A program made the translations under genes and the position numbers. Of a DNA stretch of 64,000 nucleotides, positions 48,395 to 56,040 are shown one piece after another. This DNA comes from Tahibacter amnicola (GTDB lineage: Bacteria > Pseudomonadota > Gammaproteobacteria > Xanthomonadales > Rhodanobacteraceae). The notes below the pieces were generated by a model. That model was not told the DNA's origin. It did not search any database and saw only the letters and a list, made by a program, of their open reading frames with translations. The stretch covers positions 3,993,001-4,057,000 of the forward strand of contig NZ_CP104694.1 of NCBI RefSeq assembly GCF_025398735.1, read 5' to 3'. Every line of letters starts with the position of its first letter. Position 1 is the first letter of the stretch.

Positions 48395-48838
48395 CTATTC
48401 CAGTGGATTTCCCATCAATCGCCGCGGACCGGGGCCGATCTTCCCCAGGGTGTCGGCCGGATTGCTCAACCGGCATCGCTTGAGCGAAAGACAGCCGCAG
48501 CCGATGCACCCGGTCAACTCGTCGCGCAGGCGGGTCAACTCGGTGATGCGCGCATCGAGCGCCTGGTGCCATACGGCAGAAAGTCGCGCCCAGTCGGCGC
48601 GGGTCGGCGTCCGTGACTGGGGCAGGCGCGACAGAGCCTCCCCGATGGCCTCCAGGGAGATTCCTACACGTTGTGCAACACGAATTACCGCAATCCGGCG
48701 CAGGACGTCGCGCGAATAGCGTCGCTGATTGCCCGCACTGCGCGCGCTTCTGATCAGGCCCTTGCTTTCATAGAAGTGCAGGGCCGACACCGATACCCCG
48801 CTGCGGCGTGCGACCTCGCCTACACCCAGGTCCGTCAT
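48395..48838 (-). CDS. soxR: Redox-sensing MerR-family regulator SoxR, 147 aa
   Basis: MerR-type winged helix at the N-terminus ([19 protein letters not shown], then [17 protein letters not shown]), a dimerisation helix, and the SoxR iron-sulfur cluster motif [12 protein letters not shown] with Cys111, Cys114, Cys116 and Cys122 (C-x2-C-x-C-x5-C). Known SoxR proteins bind a [2Fe-2S] cluster and switch on target promoters when redox-cycling compounds such as phenazines or quinones oxidise it. In non-enteric bacteria the targets are often efflux pumps and monooxygenases. Here the gene is divergent from an MFS efflux gene with a SoxR box between them, so that pump is the likely target. Length and motifs are those of the family. 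Confidence 0.95.
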   Translation of the reverse strand: MTDLGVGEVARRSGVSVSALHFYESKGLIRSARSAGNQRRYSRDVLRRIAVIRVAQRVGISLEAIGEALSRLPQSRTPTRADWARLSAVWHQALDARITELTRLRDELTGCIGCGCLSLKRCRLSNPADTLGKIGPGPRRLMGNPLE

Positions 48839-48841
48839 TGG

Positions 48842-48873
48842 CTTGACCTCAAGTTAAGTTGAGATTCTATGCT
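48842..48873 (+). promoter_or_regulatory. SoxR box with overlapping MFS promoter
   Basis: CTTGACCTCAAGTTAAGTTG at 48842-48861 continues into GAG and matches the known SoxR-box pattern (TTGACCTCAACTTAACTTGAG type). It contains the near-palindrome CTCAAGTTAAGTTGAG. A -35 TTGACC (48843-48848) and a -10-like TATGCT (48868-48873) are 19 bp apart, the long spacer typical of MerR-family-activated promoters. It faces the MFS gene and lies five bases from the soxR start codon, so it can also autoregulate soxR. Confidence 0.85.
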
Positions 48874-48973
48874 CGGCCGCCTCGTACTGGAGGTCAAGCA
48901 TGTCACCCGACACCCCACGCATCCGCCTCGCATTCCCCCGCTTCCCCGATGCGCATGCCACGGAGGCCTGCCG

Positions 48974-50344
48974 ATGAGCGCGGTGATCACGCTGAAGGCA
49001 CCGGGCCTGTTCAGCCCCGAGTACCGCGCGATCACCACGGGCATGGTGACGCTGGTATCCCTTATTGCCTTCGAATCGCTGGCTGTCGCCACGATCATGC
49101 CGGAGCTGGCCCGTGCGCTGGACGGCATGCGCTACTACGCGCTCGGGTTCAGCAGCGTGTTCGCCGCCAGCGTGATCGGCATGATTCTGGCCGGCCAATG
49201 GAGCGACCGGCGCGGTGCGGCTCTCCCGCTGGCCACCGGGATTGCCGCGTTCGCTGCAGGCCTTCTCATCGCCGGCCTCGCTGCCGGGATGGGAATGTTC
49301 CTGCTCGGCCGCGCGGTCCAGGGGCTGGGCTCCGGACTCGTCTCCGTCGCGCTGTACGTCGTGATCGGACAGATCTACCCGCTGCCGCTGCGTCCCCGCG
49401 TCTTCGCGGCACTGTCTGCCGCGTGGGTAATTCCCTCGCTCGTTGGTCCCGGCATCAGCGCGCTGGTGCTGCACTACGCCGGATGGCGCTGGGTGTTTCT
49501 CGGCGTGGCGCTGCTGGCGTTGCCCGCGAGCGGGTTGCTGCGTCCGGCCTTGGCCATCGCCCCGGATCCGGCCCGGCGGCCGCCGGCCAAGTGCGGCACC
49601 CGACCGCTCGTCCGGGCAGTCGGCGCCGCGCTCTGCATTGCTCTACTGCCCTATGCGAGCCAGCAGGCGGTCGCGCTCGCGCCGCTTGCCGTGGCCGCGG
49701 TCCTGATTGGCATCGGCACTTTCGCCCACCAGCTCCTGCCCGCTGGCACCTTTAGCGTGCAAGCGGGCGTGCCGGCAGTGATCGCGCTGCGCGCCATGGC
49801 CGCGGGCGCCTACTTCGGCACCGAGGTTTTCGTTCCCTTGCTACTGAGTCAGCAGCGTGGGCTGCAACCCCTGTGGGTCGGCATCGCCGTGACGGTCGGT
49901 GCGGTCAGCTATTCCGCCGGATCCTGGTTCCAGGGCGTAGTCGCCAGCGGTGCCGGCGACCGCACAGTCCGACTGCGCGTCGGCATGGGGCTGATCGCAG
50001 GCGGTATCGGACTGGTGGCCACAGCGGTGTCGCCCGATGTTCCGCTCGGCATCGGCATTGCCGGCTGGTCCGCGGCGGGATTCGGCATGGGCATGGTCTA
50101 CCCCATCCTGGCGAGCGCCATCCTGGAACTGTCGCCCGAGAACGAACGCGGCACGAACAGTTCCGGTCTGCAGCTCGCCAATGCCCTGGCCATTGCCGGC
50201 ATGATTGCCATTGGCGGCGTGCTTTACACGGCCGTCGTTGCACACTCGGCGCGCCTCGCGTTCATGTCCGTGTTCGCTGTGTGCGCCATGTTGCCGGTCT
50301 TCGGTGCCGCACTGGCACATCGAAGCGCGATCCGCCGGAACTGA
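48974..50344 (+). CDS. MFS efflux transporter, 456 aa, SoxR-controlled
   Basis: Polytopic membrane protein with about 12-14 hydrophobic segments. The MFS motif A loop reads GMILAGQWSDRRG between segments 2 and 3, and the motif C-like segment GWRWVFLGVALLALP follows VGPGISALVLHYA, as in drug:H+ antiporters (DHA families). The start ATG 48974 has GGAGG 8 bases upstream; an in-frame start near 48869 overlaps the promoter and is rejected. It should export small toxic or redox-active compounds across the inner membrane. The SoxR box upstream suggests induction by redox-active drugs, which could include a self-made compound. The substrate is unknown. It converges on the thioredoxin-like gene with only 29 bases between stops. 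Confidence 0.92.
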   Translation: MSAVITLKAPGLFSPEYRAITTGMVTLVSLIAFESLAVATIMPELARALDGMRYYALGFSSVFAASVIGMILAGQWSDRRGAALPLATGIAAFAAGLLIAGLAAGMGMFLLGRAVQGLGSGLVSVALYVVIGQIYPLPLRPRVFAALSAAWVIPSLVGPGISALVLHYAGWRWVFLGVALLALPASGLLRPALAIAPDPARRPPAKCGTRPLVRAVGAALCIALLPYASQQAVALAPLAVAAVLIGIGTFAHQLLPAGTFSVQAGVPAVIALRAMAAGAYFGTEVFVPLLLSQQRGLQPLWVGIAVTVGAVSYSAGSWFQGVVASGAGDRTVRLRVGMGLIAGGIGLVATAVSPDVPLGIGIAGWSAAGFGMGMVYPILASAILELSPENERGTNSSGLQLANALAIAGMIAIGGVLYTAVVAHSARLAFMSVFAVCAMLPVFGAALAHRSAIRRN

Positions 50345-50373
50345 CGCGACCGCGCCGTCAACGCCGATGCCAC

Positions 50374-50940
50374 TTAACCGGCCATGGCCACCGGGGCGGT
50401 TTCGACGTCCTCCTGCTGAACCTGCCCGACAAAGGAAAGCCAGTTCTCATCGCCGATAAAGTCGCTGGCAAGCACGGTCTGGCGGTGATCGGCAAAGAGA
50501 TAGAACGGCGCGGCATTGCGTGGATTCAGCGCGCGGCGCGCTGAGGCACTGACCAGCACGACGTGATCCAGCAGCGGCGTTCCGTGGAGAAACGCCGTCA
50601 TCCGCTTGCGCGAATTTGCGCTCACGATCCACAGCGCCACGCCAGCGTTCCGGATGGCCGGATACAGTTGCGTCAGCTGCCGCACCCGCATGCGGCAGTC
50701 ATCGCACTCGGGCGACAGGAACAGCAGCACGGCGGACTGGCCCGCCAGCGCCGAGGAACTGACCGCACGCCCATTCGACAACCATCGGCCTGAGAACGAT
50801 GGCAGCGATGTGCCTTCAGGCAACCGGGTAGGTGAACGCAGGTACTCCTGCGCTGCTATCACCGCGGCGAGGCGCAGTACCAGGAACACCAGGAACGCGA
50901 CGACAACGGTCAGGATGGCAACGACGAATTCGATGACCAA
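50374..50940 (-). CDS. Membrane-anchored thioredoxin-fold protein (TlpA/MauD-like), 188 aa
   Basis: One N-terminal membrane anchor (about residues 3-29, FVVAILTVVVAFLVFLVLRL) puts the rest in the periplasm. A thioredoxin-like domain follows with FSGRWLSNG, VLLFLSPECDDC and the redox pair Cys79-x-x-Cys82, then a strand LWIVSAN. This layout matches TlpA/ResA/MauD proteins that reduce or form disulfides in exported proteins. It is the last gene of the ATP-grasp operon, 72 bases after the MauE-like gene. MauE and MauD work together in methylamine dehydrogenase maturation; here no mau structural genes exist, so the pair more likely handles the two cysteines of the 61-residue peptide encoded first in the operon. 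That link is inference. Confidence 0.85.
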   Translation of the reverse strand: MVIEFVVAILTVVVAFLVFLVLRLAAVIAAQEYLRSPTRLPEGTSLPSFSGRWLSNGRAVSSSALAGQSAVLLFLSPECDDCRMRVRQLTQLYPAIRNAGVALWIVSANSRKRMTAFLHGTPLLDHVVLVSASARRALNPRNAAPFYLFADHRQTVLASDFIGDENWLSFVGQVQQEDVETAPVAMAG

Positions 50941-51012
50941 GGCTCACTCCCCGGGAAGACGACCACCACGCACGCACGCGAGGTTCCAGGACGCATAACG
51001 CATGCCCCTGCC

Positions 51013-51537
51013 CTACACCTTGATCCGCAGCACCGCCACGATGTCCTGCAGCGCGGTGGAAATCAGAAAGAAGATGACAGCGACGCCGGCCAGCATCACG
51101 CGCAGGAACACATCGTCTGCAGGAAGGGACGGCGTTCCGAGCGCAAACCCCGCTGCGCCGATGAACAGCAGGTTCCGCACCAGGTCATAGGCCGAGATTC
51201 GGTGGCTCGATCCGCCAAAGCAACTGCACAGGACCGTCCGGTCCTGTGCCAGCGACACCGCAATCACCGTGGTGAAGACAATGAACAAGGCCAGCGTGGC
51301 GATGAGGCCGTAGCGCGCGAACGGTCCCCCCAGCACCACCAGGGCGGCACTACCCCACTCGGCGACGATGATCGCGGCACCGACCGGTACGACGTACGGT
51401 CGCAACCCGGGAAACGACTTGGCCAAGTCCCGGCGGAACTGCCCGAAATGAAATGATTTCCCCCACGCAGCCACAAGCAGCGCCACGAGCAGCCAAAGGC
51501 GCGCAATCTCTGCGACAGGCCCCATCAGGTCGTTCAT
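51013..51537 (-). CDS. MauE/DoxX-like integral membrane protein, 174 aa
   Basis: Four hydrophobic segments (about residues 10-25, 48-70, 77-96 and 123-165) fit the MauE family of small four-helix membrane proteins. Early motif WGKSFHFGQFRRDL and the cysteine pair Cys104-x-Cys106 in VLCSCFGG are typical MauE landmarks and suggest a quinone- or thiol-linked redox role comparable to DsbB/VKOR proteins. The start ATG 51537 overlaps the TGA of the protease gene (ATGA), so the two are translationally coupled; a longer frame back to 51633 would run inside the protease gene and is rejected. It probably recharges the TlpA/MauD-like protein encoded next. Confidence 0.87.
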   Translation of the reverse strand: MNDLMGPVAEIARLWLLVALLVAAWGKSFHFGQFRRDLAKSFPGLRPYVVPVGAAIIVAEWGSAALVVLGGPFARYGLIATLALFIVFTTVIAVSLAQDRTVLCSCFGGSSHRISAYDLVRNLLFIGAAGFALGTPSLPADDVFLRVMLAGVAVIFFLISTALQDIVAVLRIKV

Positions 51538-52415
51538 GCAACCCCCACCGGTTCCCAGCATCCGTTCGGGCTGTCGACCGACCGACGCCGCTGCAGACCA
51601 CCGGTGCTGGTCATGAACAGTGCGTCGCACCAATCACTCTCCATCGATGTGCGAGACCCGCCGCCGACACGTGTGCGGATTTCGCACGCGATCTCCCAGG
51701 AAAGGGATTCCACATCCGCCTGTCGCGCCATCGGAAGCCCCAGGCGGGCAAGGTCATCCCCCGTCAATGCGTAGGTGTGCGAATGGAAGCCGAACAACAA
51801 GGTGTCGGTAATCGCCGAGCGCTGTTCGGGCGAGCGATCCGGAAGCGCCAACGCCAGCAGCTCGTTGCTGATGTCCTGTACCTCGCGCGTGCACCGGTAC
51901 AGTGATGTCAGCGTGGTCGGAAAGATGCTGTCGCACAGCTGGGGCAACGCGCGTTGTCGGGCATCGTGCTTTTCCATGCCGAACCAGTCGTGGCTCATCT
52001 GCCAGAACAGGCGGATGTCCTGGGAGGAGAGCGCCGAAGGACCGCTGCCGGCGTTTTCCGCGTTCAGATGCGGATCGGTCGGCGAGAACACGGCCAGTGG
52101 CCCGGCAACGATTTCGTCGGCGGACAACGCCATCACGGTTCCCGCGGATTCGCAAAAATGCGGAACCACGAACGTCACGTGAGTGGCGAATTCCCGAAAC
52201 AGCAGGGCAATGCGTCGCGCCACGTTCACGGAACCGCCACGGCAGTTCACCACGACGCAAAGGCGCTCAACCGGCCCGATGCTCCGCAACGATTCGTATG
52301 CCGCGGGCAGCAGATCGATGTCCAGGCTGGTAGCCGCCAGCACGAGCACGCGCGTCTGCACGAGCGATTCAAGGCGCGCGATCGCGGTAAAGCCCGTCTT
52401 GGTGCTAGCGTCCAT
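51534..52415 (-). CDS. SDH-type (ClpP/crotonase-fold) serine protease, 293 aa
   Basis: The sequence follows the serine-dehydrogenase-proteinase / SppA-like fold. A strand VLVLAATSLD is followed by VVVNCRGGSVNVARRIA (oxyanion-hole and helix region), then VVPHFCESAGTVMALSADEIV, where Ser90 in ESAGT is the expected nucleophile, and FSPTDPHLN, where Asp114 or its neighbours complete the usual SPxDP loop. There is no signal peptide or membrane segment, so it should act in the cytoplasm. Its gene overlaps the ATP-grasp gene by 11 bases and the MauE-like gene by 4 bases. This context suggests that it cuts the modified precursor peptide, for example leader removal. Known graspetide clusters often lack a dedicated protease of this fold, so the pairing is notable. 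Confidence 0.88.
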   Translation of the reverse strand: MDASTKTGFTAIARLESLVQTRVLVLAATSLDIDLLPAAYESLRSIGPVERLCVVVNCRGGSVNVARRIALLFREFATHVTFVVPHFCESAGTVMALSADEIVAGPLAVFSPTDPHLNAENAGSGPSALSSQDIRLFWQMSHDWFGMEKHDARQRALPQLCDSIFPTTLTSLYRCTREVQDISNELLALALPDRSPEQRSAITDTLLFGFHSHTYALTGDDLARLGLPMARQADVESLSWEIACEIRTRVGGGSRTSMESDWCDALFMTSTGGLQRRRSVDSPNGCWEPVGVA

Positions 52416-53412
52416 CCGCGGCCCCCTGGATCAGGCGCTCCGCCACCGCATCTGTGAGTTTCAGTTCCGGGACCAGCTGCTCGACAAAGAGGAATTGGCC
52501 GCCGGGATTGTTCTCCAGGAAGACATAGTCGCCCTGCGGTGTGACGATGAGGTCCAGCGCGCCGTAGGAAAGACCATAGCTGTGGACGAACGCGATGCAG
52601 CGCCGCTCCACATCCTCCGGCAGCGTGAACGCCTCGTAGGGAATGGCAACGGAGAATTCGCGAAAGTCGGTAACGGTGCGCGGGTCGCTCTGCGAGAGAA
52701 TCTTCGCGGAATAGGCCCGGTCGCCAATCACCGTCACCCGCACTTCAAACTGCTTGGGTATGTGCGTCTGGAAAAAGCACGGCACTTCGCCGATTCCATC
52801 GATCATCGCGACGTACTCGTCAGTGATCCGCGTCGTGGCAATGCCGACGGCGACGCACTCATCCGGTGAAACCTTGTCGGCGCCCAGATACGGTGAGGCC
52901 AGCGTCTTGAAGATGATGTCTCCGCCCTCGGCGTGGCGAAACTGCAAAACCGGCTCCGGTCGGTTGGCGATCAGTGATCGAGGGACCTCAAATCCCATTG
53001 CCGCGGCACGCAGCAGCTGCTCGCCCTTCCATTGCGCAGCGCGGGCGGCAATCGGATGGCTCATCCAGAAGCATGACAGGGAGTGCAGCAGACTCAATAG
53101 CACATGCTCGGTTTCTTCCGAGGCGTAGGCTTTTTCCTGCGCGCCGAGATCTTCACTGTCGAAGGCGAACTCGGCAGGTTTTCGCGTCCAGACCGCGCCA
53201 ATATCGCTCAACCACAGCGTGTCACCGGAAGGCTGGTGCAGCAGGCTGCCCGTCCAGGCGCCGTCGGCAAAGCGAAGATCCAGTGAGAACCGGGCCGGAA
53301 ATTCGTCCAGGTTCAAGCGGAACGGTCGATGCCCCTTCGCGAGAATCCGGTCGGCGACCAGATCAGCGTGCACGTCTGCGCGTTCCGTAATGATCAATAT
53401 GCGTTTTGTCAT
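52405..53412 (-). CDS. ATP-grasp RiPP maturase (MvdC/MvdD/PsnB-like), 335 aa
   Basis: Starts with the pre-ATP-grasp fold (MTKRILIITERADVHADLVA) and LWLSDIGAVWTRKP, a segment typical of peptide-modifying MvdD/PsnB ligases. The ATP-grasp part has WKGEQLLRAAAMGFEVPRSL (about 128-146) and ends with DYVFLENNPGGQFLFVEQL, where Glu300 and Asn302 are the expected Mg-ATP ligands. Such enzymes phosphorylate Asp/Glu side chains of a precursor and close them on Ser/Thr or Lys as omega-ester or omega-amide rings (graspetides). The likely substrate is the 61-residue peptide encoded 247 bases upstream. Length is normal for the family. There is no strong ribosome binding site before ATG 53412. Alternative: a different ATP-grasp peptide ligase; the RiPP context makes this less likely. 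Confidence 0.88.
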   Translation of the reverse strand: MTKRILIITERADVHADLVADRILAKGHRPFRLNLDEFPARFSLDLRFADGAWTGSLLHQPSGDTLWLSDIGAVWTRKPAEFAFDSEDLGAQEKAYASEETEHVLLSLLHSLSCFWMSHPIAARAAQWKGEQLLRAAAMGFEVPRSLIANRPEPVLQFRHAEGGDIIFKTLASPYLGADKVSPDECVAVGIATTRITDEYVAMIDGIGEVPCFFQTHIPKQFEVRVTVIGDRAYSAKILSQSDPRTVTDFREFSVAIPYEAFTLPEDVERRCIAFVHSYGLSYGALDLIVTPQGDYVFLENNPGGQFLFVEQLVPELKLTDAVAERLIQGAADGR

Positions 53413-53614
53413 TGACAGCCTTCGGTGGGCGACACAGCGAAGTGCAGACGACCTTGAAGGGCGACCTGCCCAGGATCACGGTGGTGATAAGCCGCAGACG
53501 CTGCGGTCCATTCCGGACACGCCGGGGTAGCACACGTTTCCCGGCCGGATGGAGTGCGTGCAGCAGCGACGCAGACACCGCCGCAGCCTTCTCCAACGCA
53601 GTGGCCGCACGAAT

Positions 53615-53640
53615 GCAAGAGGCCCCGAAGGACCTCTCGC
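53615..53640 (-). terminator. UUCG stem-loop between precursor and ATP-grasp genes (attenuator or mRNA stabiliser)
   Basis: On the minus strand GCGAGAGGTCC-TTCG-GGGCCTCTTGC forms an 11-bp stem (two G-U pairs) closed by a UUCG tetraloop, starting 19 bases after the precursor stop. No U-run follows. Such hairpins after a precursor gene commonly give high peptide expression and lower expression of the enzyme genes. It may stop transcription partly or protect the 3' end. Confidence 0.7.
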
Positions 53641-53659
53641 ACTCAATCACGCCGGGTGA

Positions 53660-53845
53660 TCAGCAGTAGACGCCACGGTCCTTGCCCGTCACGCCCTGAT
53701 AGCGCAAGTTGCCCTGCCAGATGTAGTCCGTGCAGCCGGCAACGGAAACGCCATCGCGGCCTTTCCACTGGGCATCGGCGGACTCTTTCTTCGCCACTTC
53801 TTTGGCAGCCAACTTGAACGCAAACAGCTTCTGCTTGGTTTCCAT
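53660..53845 (-). CDS. Putative RiPP precursor peptide, 61 aa
   Basis: First gene of the operon, with a strong AGGAGA ribosome binding site 7 bases before ATG 53845. Residues 1-21 are a charged, helix-forming leader (METKQKLFAFKLAAKEVAKK). From about residue 24 the sequence changes to a Gly-, aromatic- and Asp-rich core with Cys38 and a C-terminal Cys61. Three dipeptides (R30-D31, T39-D40, K55-D56) put possible acceptor (Thr39, Lys55) and donor (Asp31, Asp40, Asp56) residues at intervals, which suits omega-ester/amide crosslinks made by the ATP-grasp ligase. The two cysteines suit the MauE/MauD-like redox pair. The core does not match microviridin (TxKxPSD), plesiocin or thuringinin repeats that I know. 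The precursor role is inferred from size, position and neighbours. Confidence 0.72.
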   Translation of the reverse strand: METKQKLFAFKLAAKEVAKKESADAQWKGRDGVSVAGCTDYIWQGNLRYQGVTGKDRGVYC

Positions 53846-54182
53846 GTAAATCTCCTCACAATTGATGGAGTTTCATTTTTCCAGCGCACCAGGGATGCGC
53901 TGCGGTCTTACCGTCCGGAACACGAGCAGGGATGGGAGCGTGCCCGCACGATAATTTCTCCGACCGGGCTGGCCCGTTCCGGTCGATCGCAGGCCGATAT
54001 CGCCTTCCGCGCTATGCGACGGGAAGCGATCAGCCTGGGAACGGGGTAATCAACGCGGCTGCCGCCGCTGCGTTGACAGCGAAAATGACGAAAATGCGAA
54101 ATTTCCTGTGAAGCATTCTGCGTAAGCCAAATTGGCCAGACGAAGCGTCAACCATCTTGTTAACAAATGCGTTTTCCCCGCC
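53846..54182. promoter_or_regulatory. Divergent promoter region between RiPP-like operon and ABC transporter
   Basis: 337 bp between two divergent starts, so promoters for both units should be here. On the plus strand TTGACA at 54073-54078 is a perfect -35, but no good -10 follows at 16-18 bp. The stretch 54070-54180 is clearly AT-rich. On the minus strand I see only the ribosome binding site of the peptide gene and an AT-rich leader (53850-53880). No gene is visible. Confidence 0.5.
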
Positions 54183-55940
54183 ATGTCCGAATCCCAGTCA
54201 GCCGCACCCATTGGTAGTCTCCGCACACTGTGGCCGTTTCTGCGCAAGCACCCCGGCCTTCTGGCCGGCTGGCTGATCGCCCTTGCCTGCGCCAACCTGG
54301 CCACACTAGGTATGCCGGTCACGTTTCGCGTCATGATCGACCAGGGCTTCGCCCAGGGCGGCGGCGAGGCCATCAACCAGACATTCCTGATGGTCCTGGC
54401 CGTCACCGGGACGCTGGCCTTGACCAGCTCGGCGCACTACTACTTCATCTCCATGCTGGGCGAGCGTGTCGTGGCAGACCTGCGCGAACGCCTCTACGCG
54501 CACCTGATCGGAATGGACGCCGCGTTCCACGACCGCAACCGCAGCGGCGACCTGGTATCGCGACTGATTGCCGACTCCGAGCTGCTGCGTGTGGTCATCG
54601 GATTGACCATGTCCAGTGCCTTGCGCGGCTCGTTGACGGTGCTGGGAAGCTTCGTGATGCTCTTCGTGACGAGCCCGCGCCTCGCTGCCTATGCCCTGCT
54701 GGGCATCCCGCTGACGGTCATCCCCATCGTCCTGAGCGGAGAGCGACTGGCGCAGGTGTCGCGTTCCACCCAGGACCGCATCGCCGATACGAACACACTC
54801 GCGGCCGAAACCCTGGGGGCTGTGCGGACGGTCCAGGCGCATTCGCGCGAGCCGTTTGAACGTGGCCGCTTTGTCGAGGCGCTCACGACGGCCATCTTCT
54901 CGGCCCGGCATCGCATCCGTCTGCAAGCAGTCGTCATGTTCCTGGGGATCAGCCTGATCTTCAGTGCGTTCACTATCGTGCTGTGGGTGGGCGCACACGA
55001 TGTCGTGGCGGGACGCATGACCGGCGGAACGCTTGGCCAGTTCCTCTTCTACGCCGTCATCGGCGGCAGCTCTGTCGGATCGCTCGCCGAAGTCTGGAAT
55101 GAAGTGCAGCGCGCGGCCGGCGGCATGGGACGCATCAGCGAACTGCTGGCCGAATCGCCCGCCATCAGAGCGCCGGCACACCCCACGGCGCTGCCCGCCC
55201 CTGTGCGCGGCGCACTCAATTTCGACAAGGTCACCTTCCATTATCCGCAGAACCCGGAACAGGCCGCCCTGTCTGATTTCACCCTGCACGTCCGTCCCGG
55301 CGAGACGGTCGCATTGGTCGGCCCTTCTGGCGCCGGCAAGAGCACGCTGTTCTCGCTGCTGCTGCGCTTCCACGACCCGACCTGCGGCACCGTCAGCATC
55401 GACGGCGTCGACATCCGCGCGCTCGATCCCCGGGCGCTGCGCGAGGCTATCGGCCTGGTTCCGCAGCAACCGACGATCTTCGCCGCCAGTGCGAAAGTGA
55501 ACGTCCTCTACGGCCGGCTCGATGCCACCGACGCCGACGTGCACCAGGCGCTCGGTGCCGCGCACGCGGTCGAGTTTATCGACGCGTTGCCGAAGGGCCT
55601 GGATACGGAACTGGGTGAACGCGGCGCGCGACTGTCCGGCGGGCAGCAGCAGCGTATCGCGATCGCGCGCGCGTTGCTCAAGAATGCGCCCATCCTCTTG
55701 CTCGACGAAGCCACCAGCGCGCTCGATGCGCAGAGCGAACACGCCGTGCAGCAGGCGCTGGAGACGCTGATGCGCGGCCGGACGACACTGGTCATCGCTC
55801 ATCGGCTCGCCACGGTCCTGAAGGCCGACCGCATCGTCGTCATGGATCACGGGCGCATCGTAGCGGAAGGCACGCACGCGCAGCTGCTGGCCGAGGGCGG
55901 ACTCTACGCGGAACTGGCCAGACTGCAGTTCCTGGATTGA
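54183..55940 (+). CDS. Exporter-type ABC transporter, fused permease-ATPase (MsbA-like), 585 aa
   Basis: N-terminal transmembrane domain with six hydrophobic segments (about residues 20-310), then an ATPase domain: Walker A GPSGAGKST (about 380-388), signature LSGGQQQR (about 485), Walker B ILLLDEATSALD and the H-loop in VIAHRLAT. Half-transporter length, so it works as a dimer in the inner membrane. There is no C39 peptidase domain, so it would not cut leaders itself, which fits with the separate protease gene in the divergent operon. I chose ATG 54183; an in-frame TTG at 54132 is possible since neither has a good ribosome binding site. It may export the RiPP-like product; a general lipid or drug exporter role is the alternative, because similar MsbA-related proteins occur alone in many proteobacteria. 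Confidence 0.93.
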   Translation: MSESQSAAPIGSLRTLWPFLRKHPGLLAGWLIALACANLATLGMPVTFRVMIDQGFAQGGGEAINQTFLMVLAVTGTLALTSSAHYYFISMLGERVVADLRERLYAHLIGMDAAFHDRNRSGDLVSRLIADSELLRVVIGLTMSSALRGSLTVLGSFVMLFVTSPRLAAYALLGIPLTVIPIVLSGERLAQVSRSTQDRIADTNTLAAETLGAVRTVQAHSREPFERGRFVEALTTAIFSARHRIRLQAVVMFLGISLIFSAFTIVLWVGAHDVVAGRMTGGTLGQFLFYAVIGGSSVGSLAEVWNEVQRAAGGMGRISELLAESPAIRAPAHPTALPAPVRGALNFDKVTFHYPQNPEQAALSDFTLHVRPGETVALVGPSGAGKSTLFSLLLRFHDPTCGTVSIDGVDIRALDPRALREAIGLVPQQPTIFAASAKVNVLYGRLDATDADVHQALGAAHAVEFIDALPKGLDTELGERGARLSGGQQQRIAIARALLKNAPILLLDEATSALDAQSEHAVQQALETLMRGRTTLVIAHRLATVLKADRIVVMDHGRIVAEGTHAQLLAEGGLYAELARLQFLD

Positions 55941-55954
55941 TGCGGACCAGCAGC

Positions 55955-55998
55955 CGCATCGCCATCAGCAGCGGGAATCGATGGCGATGCGTTTTCTC
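55955..55998 (+). terminator. Intrinsic terminator of the ABC transporter gene
   Basis: Perfect 12-bp stem CGCATCGCCATC / GATGGCGATGCG (55955-55966 and 55980-55991) with a 13-base loop, followed by TTTTCTC. It starts 15 bases after the stop codon. Confidence 0.88.
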
Positions 55999-56004
55999 AA
56001 GCCG

Positions 56005-56034
56005 GTGCGTCGGGATCCGGTGATCCCGACGCAC
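56005..56034 (-). terminator. Stem-loop 3' of the Ig-like repeat protein gene
   Basis: Perfect 13-bp stem GTGCGTCGGGATC / GATCCCGACGCAC with a CGGT loop, 6 bases downstream of the minus-strand stop at 56041. There is no T-run on the minus strand. With the hairpin at 55955 it insulates two converging genes. Confidence 0.65.
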
Positions 56035-56040
56035 GTGCCG

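Noticed and set aside
50374-51537. Methylamine utilisation (mau) locus
   Set aside because: MauE- and MauD-like genes are present, but methylamine dehydrogenase subunits and MauG are absent; the neighbours point to peptide maturation.
54073-54101. Perfect TTGACA as -35 of the ABC transporter promoter
   Set aside because: The hexamer at 16-18 bp spacing (about GCGAAA) is not a credible -10, so I kept it only as part of the divergent region.
54306-55877. 523-residue minus-strand frame opposite the ABC transporter
   Set aside because: No domain and basic, low-complexity sequence; the plus strand carries a complete ABC transporter.
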